Of a DNA stretch of 64,000 bases, positions 39,240-50,868 are shown piece by piece. Source of the stretch: Auanema rhodensis. Lineage: Eukaryota > Nematoda > Chromadorea > Rhabditida > Rhabditidae. The stretch covers positions 5,704,001 through 5,768,000 of the forward strand of contig OZ059897.1 of assembly GCA_964057225.1 (NCBI GenBank), in the 5' to 3' direction. The notes under the pieces were generated by a model. That model was not told the origin of the DNA. It worked only from the letters and a program-made list of their open reading frames with translations, and searched no databases. The number at the start of each line of letters is the position of its first letter. The stretch's first letter is position 1. The translations under genes and the position numbers were made by a program.

Positions 39240-42096
39240 TTATATATACCCGGCACGTTTCATCGATTGTCGAGCGTTTCTGTTGATATTTCCCAAGCGA
39301 TGAACTTCCTCCATAGTCTCTCGGGCCATTTCTTGAGCATAAGTATTAACATCATGTCCTGTACTGTTAAACATGACAGCATTGGCAAACATTAAATTCA
39401 ACCTTAAGCAATATACATATAAAACATAGTATTGAAATAGTCTCACTTCATTTTCAATTGTACCATACTAGCAACTTGTCCAGATTCTATCTCCTTCTTA
39501 AGTGTGCTAAGATCCATTCGTCTATAAAGAAGTAAAATACTACAATCATAAAATTTGGTAATGATCCTTACTGTTTGATCGCATCACTATAGCCAGGTGC
39601 TTCTTTCTCATTAACTGGGTGTGAAAAGATTCCAGAATGTTTATGATTGCATACGATTCTCCAAACATTTAGTAAGAGATTCTAAAAACCAAAAGACAAA
39701 TATTATGAAGAATTATGTCAGGCACCTTAGTTTGAACATGCTGATCTTCTTTTGACTTATCCTCTTTTCGCGGCCTTTTACTCGGTGAAAATGATGTTTT
39801 CCCATCATCAAGCCGATGATTAGGCCTTGATAGTAAAGCTAAAACATGTTCGTTAAAACAAATATCATATCAAATCAGACCCCGAGCAAGCCATTCATCT
39901 GTATCATACAAAACCAAAATTTCTTTTTTGGAATCAACCTTCCCTCTCTTCTCATCTTCTTCTTCCTCGGCATTTGATTTTTTTGTCAGGTTAGCTAATG
40001 CCTATAAAGAAGAAAATGTCATGTTGTCATGTTCTATACATTTGCAAACTTACAATGTCATCATCATCACTCCATTCTTCTTCTTTCAGCTTAAGTAATG
40101 AATCGGCAGCTACGCTGCGCACGAAAAAGCGTTCAGATGTGTTCCATGATACAACAACCTATAGCTCATGAAATTTATTACTCAAAAAGATTTCAAAGAG
40201 AACCTTATCTTCTTTATCAAACTCAGTTCTTTTAGTCTGAACACCGACTTCTCTGTGAGCTGATGTCGTTTTTTCTTCAACTGGTTCCGCGGCAGCCTCT
40301 GATCGTCTGGCAGATTTACGAGAACCCTGGAAGAGAACAAACATATAAAACCAATGTTAAATCCTAATGATTTACAACTGATCGTCGACTTTCTTTCTTT
40401 TCCTGGTGCACCCATAATTGACCTTGAATGGAAATTTCAGTGATTGTACCTATTTCTATGAAAGCCGGTACAAAAGGTATACTAGCTTCTGAAGCAGAAA
40501 CGGACGGAGCTGGTTCAATATTTTCGATAACTTCAGGATCCTCCCTGATATATGCTTTAGTATTCCAAAATTTATCATAGAACTTACATCTTTTTCTCTT
40601 CTGGTTCGGGTTCGGGTGATTCTGGCATCCTTCCCTTCTTCGAACGGCCAGAAACAAGGGGTGAATCCACAACTCCTCTTCTAGATGAACGACGATTACT
40701 TAAACATACGTATTATACATATTTTTAAATATTTTACTCACGCTGCAGGACTTTTTTCAACTGGTGTTTCTTCCAGGAGATCGTTTCGTGACGTTTTTCT
40801 CTTACTCGGTTCTCCCTTGGAAGCTGGGTTCGCTTGTTCTTCTTCAACTGACTCTGGTTCTTCTTTAGGTTCTTTCTAAAATTAAAATTAAATTTTGAAA
40901 ACGAGAATTCGACAGAACGGATCGTTGCAAAAAGCGAACCTTCGCTTTTCCTCTTCTCTTCTTCTCGGATTTTGGAGGTACTAGACTATTATTTTCATCA
41001 TCCGATATAGGTAAATCAGTAGGAGACTAAGAGAAAAGGATACTCTGAAGAATTAACAAAACCCACCTCATTTGAATCCATTTGCATATCTTCTTCAACT
41101 TGTGAATCTACAGATGTAAATGATGAGATAGGTTGTTCCATAGATGGCGACATATTCTCTCTGATAACATCAGCTATAGGCCTAATAGGGGATTTAAGAG
41201 GAGATCTATAAAAAATCCGTTCAAATAATTTCATAAATAGCTGGTCAAATACCTGGCAGGAGACATTGTGGTAGCAATATCTGTAACAACAGAATCACCG
41301 GCGGCTGCATTGGAAGGCAGAGCAAGATCACTCTTCAGAAATAATAAAAGTTATAAAAAAAGAAATAACTGCAACATACAGAAATATTTTCTTCTCTCAT
41401 ATTATTTTCTTCCACAATTTCTTTTAGTCGATGCATATAGGAATTAACTACATGGCATAGTTGGTGTTGGTCTACTACTTTCTGAAACAATTACAGTGAC
41501 TATATTTCTAGAATTTCAACTAGCCTTAGAATCATTATATCGTGCATCAGCTAACATGTCTCCAAGTTCTTCGCGTGTAAACGGTTTCTGGCTACCCCCC
41601 ATTAATCTTTCAATTATAGCAGATTTTTTTCTAATCTCAACTAATTCTAATTCGAAAGTCTTTGAATCTTCCTTTTCAATCTAAATAAAACAAACAATAT
41701 GTAAGCAGAAATTATTATAACCTCTTTATCCAAATGTTTTATCCAAGCATCAACAAGAGCTTTTCTACTATATGAAACGGATGCTGATCCCAAAGGTTTA
41801 TGCCCCGGACATGGTGATTGCAATATTCGTTCAAATTCAGCTTGACAAGTCTAAAACCCTTTCCTAACTTATTTACATACATATTTTTAAAGCTACATTT
41901 GGTGTAAAAAAACCTCTACCACGAGCATCTGAAAATTCTTTAGACATTTGAGCACTCCGGGCTGGCCTGAAAGATTTGAATTATATTTGAAAATTAGACA
42001 AATTTCGAACCAATCAGTCCCTGTTAAAAATTGCTCCAATAAAGTTCTTTGTTCATGAATTGACCATGGTGCCGCGTGTCCCTTTGTATACACCAT
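39240..42096 (-). CDS. BRD8-like bromodomain protein (NuA4/TIP60 complex)
   Basis: BRD8 is an accessory subunit of the TIP60/NuA4 histone acetyltransferase complex. The N-terminal exons give APWSIHEQRTLLEQFLTGTD, a SANT-like helix matching the BRD8 start. Then comes a charged coiled-coil region (ALVDAWIKHLDKEIEKED, then LELVEIRKKSAIIERLMGG and FTREELGDMLADARYND). A long acidic/Ser-rich middle has little conservation (41380-39900). The C-terminal bromodomain has LNVWRIVCNHKHSGIFSHPV, NEKEAPGYSDAIKQ, RMDLSTLKKEIESGQVASMV and LMFANAVMFNSTGHDVNTYA, with the acetyl-lysine-binding Asn in FNSTGHD. It ends KRAGYI, stop at 39240. The chosen ATG (42096) directly follows a TTGTCTCAG acceptor, so it may receive a spliced leader. 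The upstream minus-strand gene ends only 223 bp before it. Confidence 0.85.
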
Positions 42097-42319
42097 CTGA
42101 GACAATAATATGTAACAAAATTAATGGAAGATATAAAGGAAGTAAAAATACAATATACTCTGGCAAGTACCTGGCATAAAAAAAAAAAGAAAGAAGAAAA
42201 AAATACGATTTTAATAGTATATATTTATAAAATGGAAGATCAGTATATAATTAAGTTATGCAATTTTAGACATTATGAAGAAAAATGTAAATTAAGACGA
42301 AAGAACATGGAAAGTATTA

Positions 42320-43711
42320 TTAGCAAGCTTTCCGCCTACGGTCTTTAATAACTTGCTTTACTTTGTCAACCAGATCCCTGGCTTCTTTAGGTATATTAAG
42401 ATCACGAACATCAAATCTGAAATATTTTTTTCAGATAGAAAGATATACATATTGCTAGGCTATTCAAAAATATTTTTTGTACGCAGCAACAAATGTTACA
42501 ACTCTCGCACATTTCATTGCCGGTTATGTCCAGTATTAAAATACCAAAGATTGAAATGAAGTATAAAAAACTTGCCTAATTTCACTTTTAGCGTCATTTT
42601 CATTTTCGCGGAAAATTAAGACATTGGGAACACCAGTAGACATCCGAATGAACCTGCCATCCAAAATATGCCGTACCGACACACATCCTCTCCCAATCTG
42701 AATTATTACTTCATATATTATTTCATATCCTCATAGGTTTTCAAAAAAAAATTTGCAAAGAGAAAGATTATTTTCATATGATGGATCGAAAAGAACTGAC
42801 TTCTCTCGAAGAATTACAACTTTTTCATAGGTTTTTCTCGCCATCTCCCATATGATGGCGTCGAATAAGGAATGTTATGTTATTTATGGATCTAATATAA
42901 TTGAAATATCCAACTTACATCTTTCACATAAAAAGGGTCAACATTTGGTTGCATTCGTGGCAAGTCTCTTAGAACCCTTGATTCCATGACAGAAGGTGCT
43001 GAAGCAAATGATTGCTTAACAGAAGACTGCTGAAAGAGTAGAGCTATATAGCAGTTGAACGAATAAAAAGATTTACTGTTGAATAAGGTGCCGTGGTATA
43101 TGCTTGAGAAGACGTAATCCTTACAGAATCTACAGGAAAATTAGAGCTAAAAGCAGATTTTTGGTAAAATACGGAAAACATGCTTACGCACCTTCCACCT
43201 GCACTCATAAGAAAGGGAAACTTCTGTCCAGATTTTTCAACAATGCTTTCAATGTCTATCAGAAGATCGTAAACTTCAGACATTTTTTGCAATATTCTTG
43301 CTGGAAGAAGATGATGAAATGAAATAAATTTTAAATATGTAAATAAACTAACTATCAGTGATATCAGCTCCTCCATCGGAGCCAGTATAACGCCTATAAA
43401 CAATTCGGCCGTTCGTTGTTTTCCGAACAAGTTTCTCTATATAAAGAAAATAGATAATGTAAGCAAATCAAAAATAAAACCTCCTAAAATATCATCTACA
43501 ATGGGAACAATCCGAAAATCCCCATTTTCCATTAGTTTAGCAGCAGACATTACGAATTGTGCTGGTCTCCTGAGTACAACCTATCCAAAAATATTAATAC
43601 ATTATAACAGAGTTTTTATGGCTTACCTTATCCACTTGACTTTTCAATTGTCCAAGCATATGCCTCACACTATTGTAAACTTTTAGATCATTGTCAGTCA
43701 GTGATGACAGT
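42320..43711 (-). CDS. Unrecognised conserved-looking protein, multi-exon
   Basis: I do not recognise this family. The coherent exon chain on the minus strand gives SSLTDNDLKVYNSVRHMLGQ, VLRRPAQFVMSAAKLMENGD, RIVPIVDDILG, KLVRKTTNGRIVYRRYTGSD, ILQKMSEVYDLLIDIESIVE, KFPFLMSAGGRC, SNFPVDSVRITSSQAYTTAP, SVMESRVLRDLPRMQPNVDP, RGCVSVRHILDGRFIRMSTG, VPNVLIFRENENDAKSEIR, and a basic C-terminus RDLVDKVKQVIKDRRRKAC (stop 42320-42322). Exons have good GT/AG borders and small introns, so it is a real gene. The start is uncertain: the first exon I can see opens at an acceptor (TTTTTTCCAG, exon edge 43711), and the first in-frame Met afterwards is in RHMLGQ. It lies head-to-head with the collagen gene and directly upstream of the BRD8-like gene on the same strand. 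The basic tail suggests a nucleic-acid- or chromatin-associated protein, but this is inference only. Confidence 0.6.
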
Positions 43712-43934
43712 CTGGAAAAAAACAACTTATTCCATACCAGTAGTGTACTTTTAAATTATAACTATTAACAGATCACACAGTATTATTATAAAATTCGCTA
43801 TTAATGGCTGACTTGGTAATTGAACACTCAAAAATCTTGTCTACTCCCGACAGGAAAACCGATAGGGCGGGGGGATCGGATTAGTAGATATAAATGATCA
43901 GAATAAGAATCTTAGAACAGTGTATGCTAAAGCT

Positions 43935-44992
43935 ATGTACACCGAAGAACGAGAAAAAGAGCTTTGGAAGGAAGCTGAAAGTCTCCGGCGAATTGCTTTC
44001 TTTGGCGTATGCATTAGGTTAGTATTGATGCTATCTTCTTTTTAATTTGTTTTTAGTACCGTCGCCACCTTAACATGTATCGTGGCTATTCCTTCTCTTT
44101 ATAACTATATGCAACATATCCAATCAACACTTCAAACAGAGGTTTGCTACAACAGTCTTTCTTATATATGAAAATTCAGGTCGAATTCTGCAAGCATCGC
44201 ACTGATGGCCTTCTAGTTCAATACGAAAAAATGCAAAAAATTGTGGGAGTAAAAGGAAAACAAATTCAGAAGAGACAGGTTGGATATGATTTCGGAGACG
44301 GTATATATTTGAAAAAAATTCCCTTTATAATTTTCTGTTTAGATAACAAACAAACAGCTGATGTTGATAACAAAGCATCAACCTTGGATTCAGATATGTG
44401 TTGCTCGTGCAGAACAGGCAATGCCGGTCCTCCAGGATTCCCAGGAAGAGATGGAGAGGATGGCAGAGATGGGGAACCAGGAGCTCACGGAGAAGATGGA
44501 GAAGACGCAAATGAAAACGAGTACAAGCCAAATATTAATGATTTCTGCTTTGAATGTCCACCAGGACCACAAGGTCCACCAGGTTATCCAGGACCAAAAG
44601 GAAATCCAGGATTGTCAGGAGAAAATGGCTCACCAGGGGAACCAGGAACACCAGGCCGTCCAGGAGAGCCTGGATATCCAGGACCTAAGGGTCCTGATGG
44701 TGAACCTGGTATACCTGGAGAACCTGGGCAAAATGGAGTGTGCGAGCAAGTGGAGATTCCTGCTGGTCCACCTGGACCTCCAGGACCTTCAGGGCTCCCC
44801 GGACTAGACGGAGAACCAGGAGTCCCAGGCTTACCAGGAATGGATGGTCCAATAGGACCACCAGGTGATCCAGGATTAGATGGACAACCAGGACAGCAAG
44901 GAAGTCAAGGAGAACCAGGACCCGTAGGACCACCAGGAGATGGAGGTGGTTGCGAACATTGTCCACCACCCAGAACAGCTCCAGGCTATTAA
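43935..44992 (+). CDS. Cuticle collagen
   Basis: This is an extracellular structural protein of the nematode cuticle. Exon 1 (ATG 43935) and exon 2 encode the conserved N-terminal domain: [20 protein letters not shown] followed by a signal-anchor helix ([18 protein letters not shown]). After it come the short exons with [10 protein letters not shown] and a basic QIQKRQ stretch, a probable subtilisin/furin processing site. The last exon holds the Gly-X-Y region, interrupted by [27 protein letters not shown] and [14 protein letters not shown], the Cys pairs used for disulphide cross-links. Triplets are rich in GEP, GPP, GDG and GED; the first block is notably acidic. The stop is at 44990-44992, with AATAAA about 45 bp later. 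Introns are 37-43 bp. It is the only plus-strand gene between 39 and 61 kb and is divergent from the gene at 42320-43711. Confidence 0.95.
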
Positions 44993-45099
44993 CCTTACAG
45001 AGATATCAACTAATACCGTAATATTGTTAATATAAGATAAATAAAATTTCAAATATACAACGTCATTAAATTAGATGTCAGACTTTAGACAGATTTTTT

Positions 45100-47403
45100 T
45101 TAACAGTTTGCGCAGACATGAGAAAAGAACGAGAATTGTTTCTCGAACAATGGACTGGTATAAAAAAACATAAACCTGTCGTCAGGTGACACCGGAATGG
45201 AAAAAGTTAATAAAAGCAATCTTGCAAGTTTGAGCTTTACAAAAAAAACTAACGTCGAGAAAGGGCCGCGTCGAGAAGTTCTCATCAGTTCTACTCTGGG
45301 ATCATCTTGTTTAGGGAAGGCTTTTGACGATGAAACGGGAAGATATGTGGTTATCTGAAAAAAAAAATCATTAACAGAACAAGTTAAGATAAAAAATGCA
45401 ACCGAACTTTCGGATCGCTAATTAATAAATGATATATTTGTTCAAATCTCACGTATTACGTGAAAATTTAATTTTAACAATTTTATTTCAAGAATTTCAC
45501 TAACCTCTTGCCCTTGATGTGAGACAAAATTTATAAGCATAATCAAAGCAACATTGCCAGAATTACTTTCCTGTTCAAAAACTAAATCGCCTACGTCCGT
45601 TACCCTCAACTAAATTCAAAAAAATATTTCTTTTTTTTTAGATATATTACTTACCCTTCCTATTTTAGGTCGTATGAAAACTTTTCCATTTAGTCTATCA
45701 GTTTTTAACGGCCATGGATTATCTTTCCGATTTTGTAATCTAGACAAGTTAGGTTGAGATGTGGTGGCCGTTCTTCGTGTGGGTTTTGATATCATTTGCT
45801 CTCCGCTTTGAAAACCACTTTCTTCACTTCTTTCTTTTACAATTCTCTTTTCTCGAAATGGTGGTTGACTAGCAGCTCTTCGACGACCCCCCTTAAAACA
45901 TAACTTTAGGAAAAAGACGAAAATGGATTCAAACCTCTCGCTCGATACCAGCGCTTAAACGATCACGATCTGAGACTCTTCTGTCGTAGGAAGGCTTAAA
46001 TAGTTCAATGTATAAATGTAAAGCAGCTTCCTTACTTCTCGTCTTCCCCTACTATATCTCTCCGGCTCCCGAGAATATCGTCGATCTTCGGATCCCGATC
46101 GTCTCAATATAGCCCGTCTTTCATATGAAGTACGCTATAGTTATATGAATAAAACAACTTCAGAAAAAAATAGTAAACTTACAGCTCTGTCTACAGAATG
46201 TTCTCGGGAGCCATAGAACGAGTTCAGTGTGCCTCTGCCATCAGGTAAATAAGTTTTCATAAAATCACTCACAAAAACCTCTTAAAGAAAAAAATAATAA
46301 AAAGAAAAATCCAAATCACACCTCTCAAAGCAATGCGTTCAGAATCACAAGCCATCATAGAATTTATAAGTTCTGCTCCAAGTCGACACAAATTGTTTAA
46401 AGGAGGCTTCCCTATAATAAAAGATTAAATTGATAATGAAAATGTTTAAACTACCTTTTACCGGAGGATCCTCAGCCGTTAGCATTGTATACAAAGCAGC
46501 TCCCAAAGAGAAAACATCAGCAGCTTCATCATAAGAATCGCCACCCAACAACTCACTAAATTAGCACATTTAGGGAAATCATAACATATTAAACTTACGG
46601 TGCCATGAAACCAGGTGTGCCAACTATCGTTCTCGGAGGACCACCCGTCCTCATAGAACGAGCAAGACCAAAATCACATATTTTCTGAAACAATGAATTA
46701 CACTAACAAAAATTATTCGGAGTACCAACTATTGTGGGTAATAAGCCATCAGATGACATTTTGGATATTAAAATATTTCCCGCTGAGAGATCCCTATGCA
46801 TTATTCGTTTGGCATGAAGCTGTTGTACAGCACAAAGCAATTGCTTTAAAACATAAGCGGCTAATACAAAAATAGAAAATACACATTTATATGACAGAAC
46901 GAACCTGCCGTTTCCGATAACGGACCATTCTTCCGAACATATGATCGCATAGATCCAAAAGGGCACAATTCAAGAACGAGATAAACATCATTTTTTGATT
47001 TAAATTGACCGTAAAACTTGAAAAAACAATATATAAAACGTTTCAAAATTCAACCAACTTTTACAATATTATTATGAGATACATTATTCAGCAATTCATA
47101 TTCAGATTTTATTCTGTGTAGTGGAACACCGCCTACTCCACAGTTGATCTAAACAGAAAAAAACATTCAAAAGAAAAAGATTGAAGGCTCGACAAAATAA
47201 ATTCAAAAAAGCGATGATAATAAAGACCAAAAAACTAACTTTTTTTAATGCTACTTTATTAAATTGAGGATGTATGGCTTCATATACCACGCCAAATCCA
47301 CCTTTTCCTATCTCTTTAACGATTTGAAAGTCCTAAATCGTATAAAATAAAATTTATTCAAGTACGTTGGGAAATTTACCTCTAACCGTAATCCTGCAGA
47401 CAT
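45100..47403 (-). CDS. PLK4/SAK-like (polo-like kinase 4) protein kinase
   Basis: PLK4 (ZYG-1 in C. elegans) triggers centriole duplication. The ATG at 47403 gives MSAGLRLE, then the glycine loop EIGKGGFGVVYEA and the VALKKV lysine. Further motifs are VSHNNIVKFYGQF, DVYLVLELCPFGSMRSYV, the catalytic loop HRDLSAGNIL, DFGLARSMRTGG, GTPGFMAP and DVFSLGAALYTML. The Ser after HRDL, where most kinases have Lys, fits PLK4 proteins, which have Thr there. After the kinase domain is a basic Arg/Ser/Tyr-rich linker (RRAILRRSGSEDRRYSREPE). A segment PWPLKTDRLNGKVFIRPK followed by ITTYLPVSSSKAFP resembles the start of the PLK4 cryptic polo box. The 3' end is uncertain: an open frame runs to the stop at 45100, but a further small intron is possible. 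Another kinase family with a similar linker remains possible. Confidence 0.65.
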
Positions 47404-47741
47404 TTCATTGCTTTTTTGAAAATTATTAGTTAGAGCACTGGCTTCTATCTACGTTTGCACTAAATCTAATTCACTACATTTAAATATTATAGCGTTCGCG
47501 CCAAACGGGGCGGACTAGAAATAGAGCGCGCATACCTAAGTAACTTAACACTTGACTCGTTGAGTAATTTATTGAAGATGAATAAGTATTTAAAATACAA
47601 AAAGTGAAATAATTAAATATATGACCACGTATGAAATGTTATCAAGCTATTTTCTAATCTTTCTCAATCATTCTATTAACAGAATTCACAAGATTTTTCT
47701 AAGACGAAAAATTAGGAAGGAAGAACCAAATATAATTAAAC
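47404..47741. other. Intergenic region between CCDC53 and the PLK4-like kinase
   Basis: This stretch is 338 bp, AT-rich, with a short GC-rich patch near 47490-47535 (GCGTTCGCGCCAAACGGGGCGG). The TTCGCGCC core resembles an E2F site, which would suit a centriole-duplication kinase, but this is only a motif match. No gene is visible. Confidence 0.5.
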
Positions 47742-48107
47742 TCAAGATTTAGATATTGGCTCAATATCAGAAGAATTGTTCGTCTCCGTGGTTTGTAAAT
47801 TTTGTAGCTGTAAAGAAAAACTGATAAAATCATCATTGGTCGAATATTACTTTGATTTCTAGAAGTTGAAGTCTCTTGTCGGCATTTCTCAATTTATGCT
47901 CAGCTGTTAAAAGCAAATTCTCCATAGATTTTGCAAACTCATTGAAATGGTCCGTCAACTTCAACAAATATGCATTATAAAAGGCTACAACTCGTCTTCT
48001 GTTCAAAGGAGGAACCGAAAAATTTAAAATTATTGTCATATTACAAATTTTCAAACTTCATTTAGATCGATATCAGGTCGTATATAATCAAGATGTGACT
48101 CTTCCAT
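47742..48107 (-). CDS. ddl-1: CCDC53 / WASHC3 homologue (WASH complex subunit), short form
   Basis: CCDC53 is a coiled-coil subunit of the endosomal WASH actin-nucleation complex; the C. elegans homologue is DDL-1. Exon 1 (ATG 48107) gives MEESHLDYIRPDIDLNE. Exon 2 gives VPPLNRRRVVAFYNAYLLKL, then FNEFAKSMENLLLTAEHKLR and a heptad-rich end (KRLQLLEIK). Exon 3 gives LQNLQTTETNNSSDIEPISK and stop at 47742-47744. IDLNEVPP aligns with the family's IDLTKVPA. The product would be about 92 residues, roughly half the human protein: the N-terminal coiled coil is kept and the C-terminal half is missing. To join exons 1 and 2 as the family requires, the 45-bp intron must end in TTTTTCG instead of TTTTCAG; otherwise translation could begin at the Met of MTIILNFSVPPLN. 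BORCS5 lies 145 bp upstream on the same strand. Confidence 0.8.
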
Positions 48108-48252
48108 GTCTAAACTGCGAGTATTTAAGCAGAACAGTAGCTATGTATCGAAATGAAAAGGTTCAAGCCTATAGCTTAATCCACAAAAATGTAGGAAACT
48201 TTTATTTTCACAAACGAAGTTAAGATAGATATGATACAGGTGGAATGCTTCA

Positions 48253-49132
48253 CTACTTGTAATCAACTACTTTGATTTCTTGAATATCCCTCGGGGTACT
48301 TTGATTGGAACTATCAGCACTGCTGCTAGTAGAAACTTTTTCCAGAACCTGATGAAGATTCATACGAGGAAGACGATCAGTTGGTGGTAAAAGCTCATTA
48401 AGAGTTTCAGCAGCTGGGACAAGTTCTTCGAGCATGACCTAAGTTTCACATTAAAATATCGCTAGAAAACCAATATACCTGAATTGCTTTAATCTCATCT
48501 TTTACTTTGTTCAATTTTGAAACTGATTCAGCCATGTGATCAAAAGCCACCTTTCTTTTCGTCAGTACACCGGCTAACGATGAAACATCACTGTCTATCT
48601 GAAATACTTCACAAATTGAGTTAAATTATGAATGTTATATACCTTTTTAGTTTGTAAATCAATTGCATTTTGTTCTAAAATTAAAGTTTTCGAACAGATT
48701 TGTACGTGTTCATGAAGACGAACAGTGAATCTGAACACTTTTGTATTTAATACAGAGGCAAAACGCGAAGTAAAACCTTAGAATTGGCGCACTGAGGGTT
48801 TTAACAAGAGCATCGTTTGCTACATCTTTTTTACCAATAGAAGCAAGTAGAATTGGAAGAAATTTGGGTATATCCTATAAAAAAAGCCAGTTCAAATTCA
48901 TTTGACAAAAAGACTTACTCGAAATCTTTTATACATTTCATCTTCATCAACTGTAGCTTGTTTAATTGAACCATCTTTTACAACGACAATTCCTTTGTTT
49001 TTCTTGACACTGGCTGAACAATCAACAATTTTAAAATTATTTTGTAAACAAAAAGTTACATCTCGTTGGCAAAAATGAAAATGTAGAAGAAGATGAGGGT
49101 GTTGAAGATGGACCACTTTGTTCGTTTCCCAT
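48253..49132 (-). CDS. sam-4: BORCS5 / myrlysin homologue (BORC lysosome-positioning complex)
   Basis: BORCS5 anchors BORC to lysosomes through N-terminal myristoylation and recruits ARL8 for kinesin-driven movement; the C. elegans gene is sam-4. The protein starts MGNEQSGPSSTPSSSSTF, with Gly2 and Ser6 forming a myristoylation signal as in human MGSEQS. Conserved segments follow in order: KNKGIVVVKDGSIKQATVD, MYKRFRDIPKFLPILLASIG, FTVRLHEHVQICSKTLILEQ with NAIDLQTK, SVSKLNKVKDEIKAIQ, LEELVPAAETLNELLPPTDR, and a Ser-rich tail ending VVDYK (stop 48253-48255). Small introns separate the exons. The ATG is 30 bp past the stop of the small gene upstream, so it very probably belongs to a polycistronic unit or is trans-spliced. 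Confidence 0.88.
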
Positions 49133-49162
49133 TATGTTAGTAAAGTTTATGAAAAATTTCTG

Positions 49163-49508
49163 TTAGTTTTGATTATGGTTACGAGCCGAAGTATGAGGTC
49201 CCATAAAAACACGGTCAATACCGGAGTCTGTCCAATGTCTTTCAAAATCAATTACAGAATCCTTTTAAAAAAAGTTCATTAGCTGCATGTATATTATAAT
49301 AATTTACCTGCTTCGCAGTACCAGGAATAGCGTCCGCGTCAGGATCAGGAAGGTGGTCACGAGGAATTTCTACGTTTTCCTATAATTCATGTTGAAATTC
49401 AATCAACAACTTTCGAGAAACCTTTGGGAGTTTATGAAAAGTCCACTCTTTGTCGTAATAAAGGTATTTTTCGTCAAGAGTAGCCAGGGAAGGGAATGTA
49501 CTAGTCAT
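49163..49508 (-). CDS. Unrecognised small soluble protein (about 87 aa)
   Basis: Three exons with clean GT/AG borders give MTSTFPSLATLDEKYLYYDK with EWTFHKLPK, then ENVEIPRDHLPDPDADAIPG with TAKQ, then DSVIDFERHWTDSGIDRVFM with GPHTSARNHNQN, stop at 49163-49165. There is no signal peptide, membrane span or motif that I know. It is hydrophilic and acidic in the middle, with a Pro/Asp-rich loop. It sits 258 bp after the acetyltransferase and 30 bp before BORCS5 on the same strand. Real coding status is supported by three in-phase exons and an ATG start rather than by similarity. Confidence 0.6.
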
Positions 49509-49766
49509 ATCATGAGAACTATAATTAATATTCAATAAATTAGTGAACTATTTCTTAGTTTTAAATATGGCATAGGGTTTATTTTATACCCTTCAAAGTA
49601 GAAATAGAAAGTGAAAAGTAAAAATTTTTAATATACTGCAATGAGAAAAAAAAAATCACAGGTGAATTATGACAGAACAATCCCGTTATGCAATTATGCT
49701 GAATTATGCTTTCTTTTGATATTTAAAACTACAAATGACTTCCAACATGCTTAAAAATAAATAAGA

Positions 49767-50516
<750 letters not shown>

Positions 50517-50868
50517 TGTGATTAAGTTAGTAGGTAAAACTAAAGCAATTATATTAACGTTCTATACATTTAAAATTCGAAAATATAACAACGAAATACA
50601 TGTGAAATTGAACAAAGAAAAAAAACTTTTTTTTATGAGCCATACTAATTACATAAATTTCTATAAATTATTGTATTTTTACACGTAGAACGCAATGTAT
50701 TAGATCAATTATTAAAGGAATCTCAAATAACTTAAAGCTTTTCCTTAATTATGTTTTGAATACTGTAACACTAAGGCAATAAGGTGTGTGTATATATATA
50801 CAATAGGATTAGTGGCTAAAAATCGCATATAATACTATTTACAAGAGATCAAAACCAAACTACAAATA
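50517..50868. other. Intergenic region between DOCK and acetyltransferase genes
   Basis: This is a 352-bp AT-rich spacer between two minus-strand genes. It holds a short (TA/TG)n tract near 50790-50805. No coding potential is visible. The spacing would allow the acetyltransferase to have its own promoter. Confidence 0.5.

Noticed and set aside
42124-42559. Plus-strand open frames of 68-74 codons
   Set aside because: They lie opposite the BRD8 5' spacer and the last exons of the minus-strand gene, are lysine-rich because of A-rich DNA, and have no splice or similarity support.
43840-43890. GC-rich stretch with GGGCGGGGGG considered as a tRNA or other RNA gene
   Set aside because: No cloverleaf or box A/B pattern can be drawn. 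It lies in the short divergent promoter between the collagen and its neighbour.
44325-44969. Long antisense and shifted frames over the collagen exon
   Set aside because: They are produced by the Gly-X-Y codon repeats. Only the plus frame with the Col N-terminal exons makes a sensible protein.
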